A DNA stretch of 64,000 nucleotides from Arcicella aurantiaca (GCF_003148625.1 NZ_QGGO01000016.1:62001-126000); one strand, 5' to 3'. Numbered from the stretch's first letter, positions 35,597 through 44,269 are shown. The notes: generated by a model not told the origin, from the sequence alone. Numbers and translations: made by a program.

Positions 35597-37483
35597 TCAA
35601 TACGGTAAAGCAACGGTGTGCCAGCCAGCATCAAGTTTGACTTTAGTTAGTGCTACTGTACCGTCAGATTGTCTCCATGAAATTTCAATATTATCAATTT
35701 GATTGGCGGCTGCTTTGCCCAAGCCAAAGTGAATTTCACTGCTTCGTTTTCCTGTGTGTCCGTTGCCACCATCTACAAAACTGACTATTTTTTTCCCTCC
35801 AACTGTGTAAGCCGTCACTTTTGCTCCAATAGCGTATTTAGCTTTAAGTTTCTGTTTAGGGTCAATAAGCACTTTATGATTGTTGGAATCAAGCGATAGA
35901 ATAAGTTTTAATCCTAAAAAATTATTTTTGCTTTCGCTTTTATTATGATACATTCTTGAATCTTCCCATTGTGATGATGCTACAAAGTCCAACTTGCCAT
36001 CATGTTCAAAATCTGCGGTGGCAATTCCTCTTGTTACCTGAATATCATCAACATCTATATTGGCAGAAATATCATAATATTTTCCAGATTTGTGTTTCAC
36101 GAAAAAAGGAATGTGAGCTCGACCCGAAATATCATCACCTTGATTGATTTTAGGCCAATTTTCTGGATTTGCTAAAAATTCATCATGCCCTGTGGCTAAT
36201 TCTTGGAGTTCGGGCCATCTATTGGTTTTTCCTTTTCTAAACCCTGTGCCTTGTATCGCTTCTGGAACTCCGTCATTATTAAAATCACCTAAACGAGCCT
36301 CCCAACCCCACGAACTTCTCGATAATCCCAGAGATTCACTTTGATTAACAAAAGGAGCAATTCCTTTGGTAAACGACTCGGTATCGCCTGTGTTAATAAA
36401 AGCAAAATGGCTTTCATGAAGAGCATAATCATCGGCAATATTACTAACGTATATATCTAAGAGTCCGTCGCCATTTATGTCTCCAAAATCTACGCCCATT
36501 CCTTTGAAAGAATCTCTACCCAAAACACTCGAACGAATGGAGAAAAAACCTTTTGGCCCTTTCAATTCTTGGAAAGAAAGTTTCCCATTAGTTGATTTAT
36601 TGAGTAAAAGTTTATCAGGAGCAAAGTCATTAGCAATATATATATCTGGAAGCATATCACCGTTTAAGTCTGCTGCGGCTACTGCCAAAGTCCAGTCGTA
36701 AGGAAACCCCAAACCTTGCAACCAGTCTTTCGATTCTTTAAAAACAGCTTTCCCATTTTTGATGCCTGCCCATAAAAATATGCGATTGGTTGCTCCATTA
36801 TCCCCTCTCGACATTGAATGTTGCATTACTTGATTTTTATCGGTTGCTCCTTTTTCATATAATTTTGAATTGTCTGGAAAATAATTTCCGATAAAAATGT
36901 CATCATGTCCGTTACCATCAAAATCTGCGATGGTGCTGGTAGTGGTAAACCATTTTTCAATAGTTGGGTTCAGTTCTGCTTCTGTGAAACCGTTTTCGGT
37001 TTGGTAAAAAATAATCGGCGAACGCCCTAAATAATTCACCAAAATATCCATTTTCCCGTCTTCATTAAAATCATTTGCCAAAGTTCCTGACGGTGGCATT
37101 GATGCTGGATTATAGGGTAATGTTTTGGGACTTAGTTGAAATGGTTTGTATCTTTCTCCTGTGCCATTGGCAGGAAATACCGAAACGGTATTGTATCGAG
37201 GGTCAACATGAATAATGTCATTGGGTAAATTATCACCGTCAAAATCGGTAACATTTACTGCTGCTCCCACTACTGACACCCAAGCATCTATTTTCTTATA
37301 CTGAGGGTGTACTTCGTGTATATCCATCGGAATAATACCTTCGGGTTTATATAAAATACTTTTCTCAAATTTAAAGTCTTTGGCTAATTCTTCTCGTTCC
37401 TGATACGAAATAGAATTTGGTACGGTAAATCCATAAAGTATGATTAAGAAGGCTACCGCAATCAATTTGGATAAATGTCTCAT
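35597..37483 (-). CDS. unbV: Enediyne core protein UnbV (FG-GAP/VCBS repeats plus ASPIC/UnbV domain)
   Basis: This 628-residue protein has a signal peptide (MRHLSKLIAVAFLIILYGF). Repeated Ca-binding-like FG-GAP/VCBS blades follow (DFDGDNLPNDI, DFNEDGKMDILVN, DFDGNGHDDIFIG, DLNGDMLPDIYIAND, DFNNDGVPEAI). The C-terminal ASPIC/UnbV domain near 530-628 contains GKRSSEIHFGLGKA. UnbV-like beta-propellers are common in Bacteroidota, but the fit next to UnbU, UnbL and PKSE marks this as the enediyne member. It heads the minus-strand operon; its promoter must lie within 37484-37535 or further upstream through the repeats. Confidence 0.93.
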   Translation of the reverse strand: MRHLSKLIAVAFLIILYGFTVPNSISYQEREELAKDFKFEKSILYKPEGIIPMDIHEVHPQYKKIDAWVSVVGAAVNVTDFDGDNLPNDIIHVDPRYNTVSVFPANGTGERYKPFQLSPKTLPYNPASMPPSGTLANDFNEDGKMDILVNYLGRSPIIFYQTENGFTEAELNPTIEKWFTTTSTIADFDGNGHDDIFIGNYFPDNSKLYEKGATDKNQVMQHSMSRGDNGATNRIFLWAGIKNGKAVFKESKDWLQGLGFPYDWTLAVAAADLNGDMLPDIYIANDFAPDKLLLNKSTNGKLSFQELKGPKGFFSIRSSVLGRDSFKGMGVDFGDINGDGLLDIYVSNIADDYALHESHFAFINTGDTESFTKGIAPFVNQSESLGLSRSSWGWEARLGDFNNDGVPEAIQGTGFRKGKTNRWPELQELATGHDEFLANPENWPKINQGDDISGRAHIPFFVKHKSGKYYDISANIDVDDIQVTRGIATADFEHDGKLDFVASSQWEDSRMYHNKSESKNNFLGLKLILSLDSNNHKVLIDPKQKLKAKYAIGAKVTAYTVGGKKIVSFVDGGNGHTGKRSSEIHFGLGKAAANQIDNIEISWRQSDGTVALTKVKLDAGWHTVALPY

Positions 37484-37535
37484 TGTTTTTCAGTTTAGAT
37501 TATTGTCATAATTAATGACCGTGACGATTTAATAT

Positions 37536-37748
37536 CGGAATTATCTACTATTTGGCGGAATTAAGGTTAGGCTTCTCCGAAGCCCGTAATTCGAGGCTAT
37601 TCTTGTGCTACAAAGGTTGAATTTCTCCGAAATTGTGTCGATTTATACCTCGGAGAGGTTCAACCTTTGTAGAATATAGTGAAAATTCTCGTACCCACTT
37701 CGGAGAAGTGTAACCTTAAAAGAGTCCGCCAAATATTAGATAATTCCG
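37536..37748. repeat. TIR element, GGAATTATCTACTATTTGGCGGA family
   Basis: The termini CGGAATTATCTACTATTTGG (from 37536) and its near-complement at 37725-37748 enclose hairpins. CAAAGGTTGAA pairs with TTCAACCTTTG, with CTCCGAAATT and CTCGGAGAGG inside. It begins 53 bp upstream of unbV. No coding potential. Confidence 0.8.
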
Positions 37749-38015
37749 TTTAATATTTTCGATTGTCATCTGTTTGACTATGAAAATGAATATGGTTTTT
37801 TTGTCCTAAGTAGGGATTAGGATTTAGGCGTTGGGATTTAGCGAACGAGCTTGATTAAGAGCAAGTTCGTTCACTAAATATAAACAGACATTATAGACTT
37901 CGACATAACTTATTAGAAGTAAAATGTAATAATTTGGCTCAACTTCCCGAAAGTTTAACCCCTAACGGAGTTATTTCAGGAAGTTTCAATTCCAATAAAT
38001 TATGTCATACTCTAT

Positions 38016-38188
38016 ATAATTTCGGAAGTATATACTTAATGTCGCAGGTTAAATTTGAGTCGAAAAAACCTCACCCCCAACCCCTCTCCGATGGAGAGGG
38101 GAGCATTCGACCCCATTTTTCTCCCCTCTCCATTGGAGAGGGGTCGGGGGTGAGGTTTTGCGACATTAAATACTTACTTCCGTATAAT
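38016..38188. repeat. TIR element, ATAATTTCGGAAGTATATAC family with 26-base CCCCTCTCC hairpin
   Basis: Ends at 38016-38046 and 38159-38188 are imperfect inverted repeats (TTAATGTCGCA at the inner side). Inside, CCTCACCCCCAACCCCTCTCC at the left pairs with GGAGAGGGGTCGGGGGTGAGG at the right, a strong GC-rich stem. Just upstream, at about 37938-37985, further GGGAAG/CTTCCCGAAAGTT half-sites occur, and at about 37808-37842 a GGGATTAGGATTTAGG tract. The 37484-38234 gap carries no gene. Confidence 0.8.
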
Positions 38189-38234
38189 TTTAATGAATCT
38201 CAATTCAGCCCCCTACGTATGTCTATTTCTGAAG

Positions 38235-39383
38235 CTATTTCAAAGAACATTGTTCAACAAAATCTACAATATTATTTTTTGAAATATGCTCCATAGTGAA
38301 CGCATGAGTATATACGTCACCGTTGGCGTGACGATATTTTGGTAAGTGATATTCTTTTATAACACTTGGGTGAGGTGCTTTGAAATAAACACAAGGAGAA
38401 TGTTCGTTAAAAATAGTTGGAATACCCTTTGCTATCAGTTGGTTGTTTAAGAAAGTAGCTTTTGATAAGATTTTTTTTGTCCGTAAAACCATATTTTCAT
38501 AGCCGATACTTTTCAATTTTGTAAGTACAATAAAAGGAGACAGTCCATCTCTTGAACCCGCAATCGTGGTATCGAGCGAATTATAGTCGTTCACAAAAGA
38601 ATATTGGATAGTTTTGAGGTTATTTTTTCGTACCAAGAAAACCGAACTCGGAAACGGTACTCCCAAACGTTTATGAAAGCTAACGGCAATGCTATCAACT
38701 TCTGGAATGCTAAAATCAGCTCTTATTTCCTCAGCATCAATGAACGGAGTTATTAATCCGCCGAGAGCAGCGTCTATATGAATATGATAGCGTTCTCTGG
38801 GAATTTTATGGTCTTTAATAATTTTTATGAGTTTATTGACATCATCATACGCTCCTTTGGAAACTGTACCCGAGGTAAAACAAAAAATAAATGATTTATC
38901 ACGATTTTTGGCTAAATAATCACTGAATTTATCCAAATCTATTTTACCATATAAATCTGCTTCAATCTCAACCATTTCCTTTACTCTTAGCAACGTAACT
39001 GATTTTTCTATGCTTGCATGAGCCTGATTTGAAGTAACTAAAACGCCCTTGTTGTTGAGTTTTAAATTGGCTAAATGTACCGCCTGAATATTGGAGATTG
39101 TAGAACCGCTGGTGGTGTATCCCCATACTTCTTCGTGGGAGATTCGGAGGTAATCAGCCATCAAGAAAATAAGCTCACGTTCATAACCCAAAGTATGAAC
39201 TTGCCCACCAAAACCATCAAAAGGGTCGCCTAAATTATTGAGAGTATGTTTCAATAAACGAGCAAACATAGAACAGTCGCTGGTAGATTGATTAATTTGA
39301 AGTCCAAAACACTTTTTTCTTTCTTTACTAAAATAGTTGTCTAATTTTAGTATTTCCTGTTTTTCTAAAACATTATTTTTCAT
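38235..39383 (-). CDS. PLP-dependent group II decarboxylase (histidine decarboxylase-like)
   Basis: About 382 residues from ATG 39383 (MKNNVLEKQEIL); an upstream frame extension adds 27 unrelated residues. Conserved features are GYTTSGSTISNIQAVHLANL, HIHIDAALGGLITPFID (PLP-contacting Asp-Ala) and AVSFHKRLGVPFPSS with the PLP lysine. The pattern fits bacterial PLP histidine/serine-type decarboxylases. Substrate uncertain. It lies about 750 bp upstream of unbV, separated by repeat elements, so a role with the enediyne cassette is only positional. Confidence 0.8.
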   Translation of the reverse strand: MKNNVLEKQEILKLDNYFSKERKKCFGLQINQSTSDCSMFARLLKHTLNNLGDPFDGFGGQVHTLGYERELIFLMADYLRISHEEVWGYTTSGSTISNIQAVHLANLKLNNKGVLVTSNQAHASIEKSVTLLRVKEMVEIEADLYGKIDLDKFSDYLAKNRDKSFIFCFTSGTVSKGAYDDVNKLIKIIKDHKIPRERYHIHIDAALGGLITPFIDAEEIRADFSIPEVDSIAVSFHKRLGVPFPSSVFLVRKNNLKTIQYSFVNDYNSLDTTIAGSRDGLSPFIVLTKLKSIGYENMVLRTKKILSKATFLNNQLIAKGIPTIFNEHSPCVYFKAPHPSVIKEYHLPKYRHANGDVYTHAFTMEHISKNNIVDFVEQCSLK

Positions 39384-39722
39384 TGTTAAATTCTGGGTTA
39401 TAAGGTCATACTTTATCCAGTCAAGTTTGTACTTGTTCAAGTTGCAAAGTTGATAGAGCAACAAATGTGAGATTGAACAATGATTAATAATTCATTCCTG
39501 ACAAAGCCATGAAATCGAATTGGGACTTAGATAAAGTTTCAGTTTAGAGGATAATCGTAATAATCTTAGAGGTGGGGCAAAACGGATGATGAAGGTAGGT
39601 GTAAAATATAAGAAGTACCGTGAATAAATAGTTTTTTGTGTTTACTATGCTTGATTGTCAAATCATTGATTAGTCCTAATTATCTACACAGAGGGTACTT
39701 CTGTCAAAAAAATAATGTGCTA
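39384..39722. other. Intergenic region upstream of the decarboxylase
   Basis: No protein, clear repeat or terminator was found. A GTTGCAAAGTTGATAG block at about 39438-39453 is the complement of CAACTTTGC, close to but not exactly the Bacteroidota TAnnTTTG -7 motif for the minus-strand decarboxylase gene. Weak evidence only. Confidence 0.3.
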
Positions 39723-40280
39723 TTACAACTTTGCGAGGTCTTCTTCGCAAACTTTTTTCAATAAAGACAGACCCTTTTCGTTGGTAAGTCTCATTTCAGT
39801 TCTAAGGTCAGTCAGATGAGCAATAATATTAGCAGGGAAATCCATTTTTACTTTAAACTCTTGTCTGACGTAAGTATTATTCCCTTTTTCCAAGAAAGAA
39901 TAGTTGAATTCTGGCTTAGCTTCATACGGCACAGTAATATTACATTTAATGTTTACAGCCTTATTTTCCTCCAATCCAACGATTTCCTGATAACCTTCGC
40001 TGGTTTCTTGAACGCCTACCCAGTGAAACTTAGAACCAACTTGTCCATCAACTGCGGTGATGTCAAATTTTTGTTGCGGGTCTGTCAGTCTGAATGGCGA
40101 CCAACTTGGATAATTCTTGAAATTCCTAACCTTGTTGTAAACCACATTGGAAGGAGCATCAATTTTTTGTTCAGAAACAATGATAATTTCTTTTTCGTCA
40201 GAAGAAATGATATTAAGAATAACAACCGCAATAACGATGATTCCTAAAAAAACACCCAATAACTTGATTCCTTTTTTCAT
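39723..40280 (-). CDS. SRPBCC (START/Bet v1-like) protein with N-terminal membrane helix
   Basis: This 185-residue protein has one N-terminal transmembrane helix (KLLGVFLGIIVIAVVILNII). An SRPBCC domain follows: strand I(V/E)SEQKIDAPSNVVYNKVRNF, then KNYPSWSPF, and a C-terminal amphipathic helix. Members bind hydrophobic ligands. CalC, which protects against calicheamicin, is also in this superfamily, so a protective role was considered. Similar membrane-anchored proteins are common in Bacteroidota, so that is speculation. It is 10 bp from the DUF1569 gene. Confidence 0.8.
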   Translation of the reverse strand: MKKGIKLLGVFLGIIVIAVVILNIISSDEKEIIIVSEQKIDAPSNVVYNKVRNFKNYPSWSPFRLTDPQQKFDITAVDGQVGSKFHWVGVQETSEGYQEIVGLEENKAVNIKCNITVPYEAKPEFNYSFLEKGNNTYVRQEFKVKMDFPANIIAHLTDLRTEMRLTNEKGLSLLKKVCEEDLAKL

Positions 40281-40290
40281 GATTGTATTG

Positions 40291-40743
40291 TTAAACGTTG
40301 AATTGTCTTAAATGATGGTCGATATGCTTGTAATTATATTCTCCAACTTGCGTTTTAGTCATTTTGCCAAAGAAAGGATGTGAAAAACCTTCGTAATCAG
40401 CTTCGCTTTTGCTCTCAAATTGGTTTATCAAATTAATCCATCTCAATCTGTTGTTTGAGATATATCCGTTTTCTTTAATCTTAAATTCTGGATGCGTAGG
40501 CTCATTTTGTTTAAATGGCGTTTCATCTTTTACCAGACTTTTAAGCGACATCTGACCAAAAATTCTGCCGATAAATAATCTATCGTAGCTTTTGATACGG
40601 AGATACATTTCTTCGGTTTTGATGCAATGAATTATCATTTGGTAAACATTCATTTTACCCCAATTTGAAGAGCTGCTATCAGATAGCCTTTCAATGCGTT
40701 GAATTAACTCTTCTCTTACTTGTTTATCGAATATTGATTTCAT
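40291..40743 (-). CDS. DUF1569/DinB-like four-helix protein
   Basis: This 150-residue protein is helical. It has WGKMNVYQMIIHCIKTEEMYL at about 28-48 (first metal His in the helix) and YNYKHIDHHLRQFNV at the C-terminus, where HxxHH fits the DinB-like metal site. DinB-family members include thiol-dependent S-transferases, which would suit a sulfur theme, but no such function can be assigned. It forms a two-gene unit with the SRPBCC gene. Confidence 0.75.
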   Translation of the reverse strand: MKSIFDKQVREELIQRIERLSDSSSSNWGKMNVYQMIIHCIKTEEMYLRIKSYDRLFIGRIFGQMSLKSLVKDETPFKQNEPTHPEFKIKENGYISNNRLRWINLINQFESKSEADYEGFSHPFFGKMTKTQVGEYNYKHIDHHLRQFNV

Positions 40744-40850
40744 GATATTTGTTGTTTAATAGAATTGTGTAAAAGTCCTAAGTATTAGGTATTAAGTATC
40801 AAGAATAAGTACATTGTTCCGAATAATTTAATTGCAAAACCTTATTTATC

Positions 40851-40998
40851 TGTACTTAATACACTGTTTAATAAGTTTTCTTCTTGTAGAACTTCCCGAA
40901 AGTAGAAAGAACTTTCGGGAAGTAGTCGAGAGGTTAACTTCCCGAAAGTTTTTTCTACTTTCGGGAAGTTGAAGAAACTTATTAAACACTGTACTTAA
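40851..40998. repeat. TIR element, ACACTGTTTAATAAG family, copy D (most intact)
   Basis: TACTTAATACACTGTTTAAT at the left and ATTAAACACTGTACTTAA at the right are inverted repeats. Between them stand two opposed hairpins of CTTCCCGAAAGTAGAAAG/ACTTTCGGGAAG type. TACTTAA flanks both sides and may be a 7-bp target duplication. Just upstream, at about 40770-40803, runs an AGTATTAGGTATTAAGTAT tract that also occurs near 27140-27185. Confidence 0.88.
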
Positions 40999-41057
40999 AA
41001 TCTTCATACCTCGGACTTAATACTTTTTAAAAAATCCCAAATGAAAACGTAGTTCTA

Positions 41058-41396
41058 CTACATCGGAATGAGGTCTCTAATCTCAACGTTTCCACCAATT
41101 TCTAAGATTGGAGAACCTTTTGCCAACGTCAATGCTTCATCCAAATCTTGAGCATTAATAACCATATCACCAGCAAGCACTTCTGCACCACTCATGTGAA
41201 TATTATCTACAAAACTGCCATCGCTTTTCAATACTCTTCCCGAATATCCTAATTGATTTGTACCAACAAACTGACCATTTTGGGCCAAACTTCCAATCCA
41301 TTGTCCCCATTTTTGACCTTCAACCTCCATTTCTTCTGGTGTTGGTTGATAGTTAGGATTAAAGTCGTAGCGAAAGATTAATTTAAATTGTTTCAT
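41058..41396 (-). CDS. YCII-family protein, paralogue 1
   Basis: This 112-residue protein has a dimeric alpha-beta barrel pattern. FKLIFRYDFNPNYQPTPEEME opens the fold, and NIHMSGAEVLAGDMVI with AQDLDEALTLAKGSP closes it, typical of YCII/DGPF-type proteins. No catalytic role is established for this form. It is 109 of 112 residues identical to the next protein (Gly/Glu at 44, Ala/Ser, Leu/Val differences), so the pair arose by recent duplication. Confidence 0.8.
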   Translation of the reverse strand: MKQFKLIFRYDFNPNYQPTPEEMEVEGQKWGQWIGSLAQNGQFVGTNQLGYSGRVLKSDGSFVDNIHMSGAEVLAGDMVINAQDLDEALTLAKGSPILEIGGNVEIRDLIPM

Positions 41397-41462
41397 TGTT
41401 TTAGATTTTAGTTAAAAATAAAGTAATTATTATAAATATTTTGTTGCAAAATTTAAGTAAGT

Positions 41463-41551
41463 TTTGGGGGTAGGGCTTAGGACGTAGTGTCGAAAGCCTT
41501 TATTAATCAGGCTGTTATGTGCCTAAATCCTAATGCCTAAATCCCAATTTC
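41463..41551. repeat. Inverted GGGATTTAGGnATTAGG-type repeat
   Basis: GGGGTAGGGCTTAGGACGTAGTG at the left and CCTAAATCCTAATGCCTAAATCCC at the right form an imperfect inverted pair. Related tracts occur near 12563-12594, 37805-37842 and 59464-59500. The spacer TATTAATCAGGCTGTTATG recurs in altered form near 59510-59640. It sits between the two YCII genes. Confidence 0.65.
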
Positions 41552-41554
41552 TAT

Positions 41555-41893
41555 TTACATTGGAATCACGTCTCTAATCTCAACGTTTCCTCCAATTTCT
41601 AAGATTGGAGAACCCTTTGCCAGAGTCAATGCTTCATCTAAATCTTGTGCATTAATCACCATGTCACCAGCAAGCACCTCAGAGCCACTCATGTGAATAT
41701 TATCTACAAAACTGCCATCACTTTTCAATACTCTTCCTGAATATCCTAATTGATTGGTTTCTACAAACTGACCATTTTGGGCTAAACTTCCAATCCATTG
41801 TCCCCATTTCTGACCTTCCACTTCCATTTCTTCTGGTGTTGGTTGATAATTAGGGTTAAAATCGTAGCGGAAGATTAATTTAAATTGTTTCAT
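41555..41893 (-). CDS. YCII-family protein, paralogue 2
   Basis: This 112-residue near-duplicate of the gene at 41058 has Glu at position 44 (FVETNQ), Ser in SGSEVL and Val before IPM. The 5' leader TTTAGATTTT before the ATG is also shared, so the duplication included upstream sequence. It is 57 bp from the metallo-beta-lactamase gene on the same strand. Retaining two almost identical copies may raise dosage, but the function is unknown. Confidence 0.8.
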   Translation of the reverse strand: MKQFKLIFRYDFNPNYQPTPEEMEVEGQKWGQWIGSLAQNGQFVETNQLGYSGRVLKSDGSFVDNIHMSGSEVLAGDMVINAQDLDEALTLAKGSPILEIGGNVEIRDVIPM

Positions 41894-41950
41894 TGTTTTA
41901 GATTTTTGAACGCCCTCTTAGCTTTTATACCAATCAGACCATTCGGTTTA

Positions 41951-43636
41951 TTATTTATTTGTATTTGTAATTGTGTATAAATCTTGAACACTACCAAGTC
42001 CTCCGTGCTGAGAAATTATCTTACTAACCTTCAAGTTTTTTTCTTTGATATAGTCCAAGAGATATTGTGAATTATTCTTGATACTAACCTTTGCTTTTTC
42101 TGTAAATCCTCTTGGCGTATATCCGCCCCAAACTTTCATAAATGTGCCACTCCAAAGCTGGTCTGCTTGAATAATTATTTCTTCTTGTGGCAAATAAACA
42201 ATCAACATATCTGACGAATGAGCCGTAGCTGAAGACTTAGTAGCATTTAATCTGTGGATTTCAATTTTTCCATTTTCCAAGACAGTCACATCTTTTACAG
42301 GGTTAATAGTCAATGGCTTAGGATTTGTAGCAAATTTGTCTTTATTAAGGCTATGGTCTGCCGAAGTAACTTTTTTCAAAAAAGGTACAGCTTCTTCAGC
42401 CAAATAGATATTACCTGTTTCTGTCAATCCTTCTCTAATTCCCGCAAAATGGTCGTGATGGCAATGCGTTGAAATAATACCCTTGATGTTATTTTCATTA
42501 AAGGCTTTCTTGGCGGCATCAATCAAACTTCTTGTCCAATCTTGGTTCAATGGAGTATCTACTAAATACAATCCGTCCGAAGTCTTTATCGCTACGTTCC
42601 ATAATCGATTGTCTGGTCGTCCGATGATTTTAACCGTCGGAGAAACATATTGCGGTTCCATTTTGTATGGTTTCATATCTATCGTTCCCAAATCAAATGC
42701 ACCGTCATTTACAGGTTCAGGCCAACCAAGATTCCATGCGTTCCATCTCATAATAAATTGAGAGTTATAAACCCCAATTTTAGATTGAACATCATCATAA
42801 GGTATTGGGTCATTAACAACTTCTGGATTGAAAAAACTTTCTGTGAATGTAGGATTCACCTTAATATTTGATAAAGTCTCTTTTCTTAATAAATTCTTAT
42901 TGTGATAGTGTTCCAATGTAGTTGGGTACTGGATACCGTTTACTTTTGTCCAATTCTTGAAAACAACTTCATATTTCACATTTCCTTGTAAAAAATCGAC
43001 TTCGTTGGTACTCACTTTCGTTGGTAGTTTGGTGTCTTTATCAAAAAACACTTCAAAAATGATAGAAGGGAATTTTTCATGAGTGAAACTCAAGACCAAA
43101 TTTTTTGTATTGACCGTTTCTTTATTTTTGCTCAGAAGCACTTTTAATAATTGAAGTGGATTAGACATCATTTGAACTTTAAGATGAGCTTCTATTTCGG
43201 TCGAAAACATGGCAACAGGAGCAACATCATTAAAGTAATATGATTTCCAAATGTATTGGTCTGATTGAGAGCCTACTCTGTCAGAAATAAATATATTTGG
43301 CCCCGACGTTTCGTAGTATGCTGGCTGATTAAATTCACAATAACTATAATCCATTTTCAACTTTCGGGCAGATAAGTTACTATAACATTCATAAATATAT
43401 TTGTTACTTACCAAAGGCGAAGGCAAAGAAGGAATATCTTGTTCGTATTCATAACTCATTCCATCTACTTTTAAGGAAATAGTTTTGAAATCTTGGATTG
43501 CTTGTGCATTGCCTGCTACTGAATTTAAGGCTTCTGATAATTGAATTTCGTTGGACGGGGTACTATTTTCCACTTCTTTACAGGAAGAAATAGATAAGAA
43601 AATAACCGCAACAAATGCGTAAAATGATTTTTTCAT
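41951..43636 (-). CDS. Metallo-beta-lactamase-fold hydrolase lipoprotein
   Basis: This 561-residue protein has a lipoprotein signal (VAVIFLSISSCKEV). An N-terminal region of about 280 residues resembles LolA-like/DUF-type strands (KYEVVFKNWTKVNGIQYPTTLEHY). A metallo-beta-lactamase domain follows at about 330-560 with STHCHHDHFAGIREG (HxHxDH), IQADQLWSG for the metal-bridging Asp, and SQHGG for the third His. It would be anchored in the envelope as a hydrolase of unknown substrate. It is transcribed with the YCII pair. Confidence 0.85.
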   Translation of the reverse strand: MKKSFYAFVAVIFLSISSCKEVENSTPSNEIQLSEALNSVAGNAQAIQDFKTISLKVDGMSYEYEQDIPSLPSPLVSNKYIYECYSNLSARKLKMDYSYCEFNQPAYYETSGPNIFISDRVGSQSDQYIWKSYYFNDVAPVAMFSTEIEAHLKVQMMSNPLQLLKVLLSKNKETVNTKNLVLSFTHEKFPSIIFEVFFDKDTKLPTKVSTNEVDFLQGNVKYEVVFKNWTKVNGIQYPTTLEHYHNKNLLRKETLSNIKVNPTFTESFFNPEVVNDPIPYDDVQSKIGVYNSQFIMRWNAWNLGWPEPVNDGAFDLGTIDMKPYKMEPQYVSPTVKIIGRPDNRLWNVAIKTSDGLYLVDTPLNQDWTRSLIDAAKKAFNENNIKGIISTHCHHDHFAGIREGLTETGNIYLAEEAVPFLKKVTSADHSLNKDKFATNPKPLTINPVKDVTVLENGKIEIHRLNATKSSATAHSSDMLIVYLPQEEIIIQADQLWSGTFMKVWGGYTPRGFTEKAKVSIKNNSQYLLDYIKEKNLKVSKIISQHGGLGSVQDLYTITNTNK

Positions 43637-43903
43637 GGTTTTAGAGAGTTTGACTTTTTATGCGAATTAATTTTAAATTTTTCCCTGTTTTCTTTCAATA
43701 AGCCAAGCGATTCCCATGATAATATTGGAAAATATCATCTTTAATTATCGCTTGTTAAGTTTTCAGAACAGATATTGTCTTACTCTTTGATATATACGTT
43801 AGATATCGAAAGGGCAGTTAATTGATAGGTAATCAATGTCGTTTAGTGAAGAAATTTATTTGATACAAACTTCCCGAAAGTTAATCTGCTCAACATTCTA
43901 ACT

Positions 43904-44269
43904 TTACTTATTTCTGAAATTATTAATCAATTCTTCAAATTTTCGGTATGGAATGGGTTTTTCTAACCAATCAAAATACTGAACATTCTTATCTTGAAAT
44001 AGCGATGCTCTATAAGCACTTGTAAAAACAATATTTAGCATTTTATCTTCACCCGTTTTTAATAAATGCTCAATGCTTGATTCTTTATTTAATTGAACGT
44101 CTAAAAAAACAATATCGACTTCGTAATTGATACTTTTCAAATAATCAAATCCCCCTTTTAAGGTATCAAATGTATCTAATACTATTAAATCATTTAACCT
44201 ATTGGCAAAATTAACCAGTATCAGGCTTGCTCTTGGTTCATCGTCTATTATTACACATTTTAGTTCCAT
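43904..44269 (-). CDS. Stand-alone response-regulator receiver domain, paralogue 1
   Basis: This 121-residue REC protein has IIDDEPRAS for the acidic pocket, DIVFLDVQLN with the phospho-acceptor Asp, FTSAYR for the Thr/Ser and EKPIPY for the Lys. It has no output domain. The product is clearly related to the REC protein at 48156-48563 (IDDEP-A-LI--FA-R, YFDWLEKPIPYRKFEEL compared with YFEWLQKPIPYQDFEEV). It may be a phosphate sink or connector for the nearby kinases. Confidence 0.9.
   Translation of the reverse strand: MELKCVIIDDEPRASLILVNFANRLNDLIVLDTFDTLKGGFDYLKSINYEVDIVFLDVQLNKESSIEHLLKTGEDKMLNIVFTSAYRASLFQDKNVQYFDWLEKPIPYRKFEELINNFRNK

Noticed and set aside
37934-38296. 120-codon plus-strand open frame
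   Set aside because: It runs through the CCCCTCTCC hairpin element and into the end of the decarboxylase gene; low-complexity translation.
22707-41000. CRISPR array
   Set aside because: The repeats are dispersed palindromic elements with terminal inverted repeats, not regular repeat-spacer units, and no cas gene is present.
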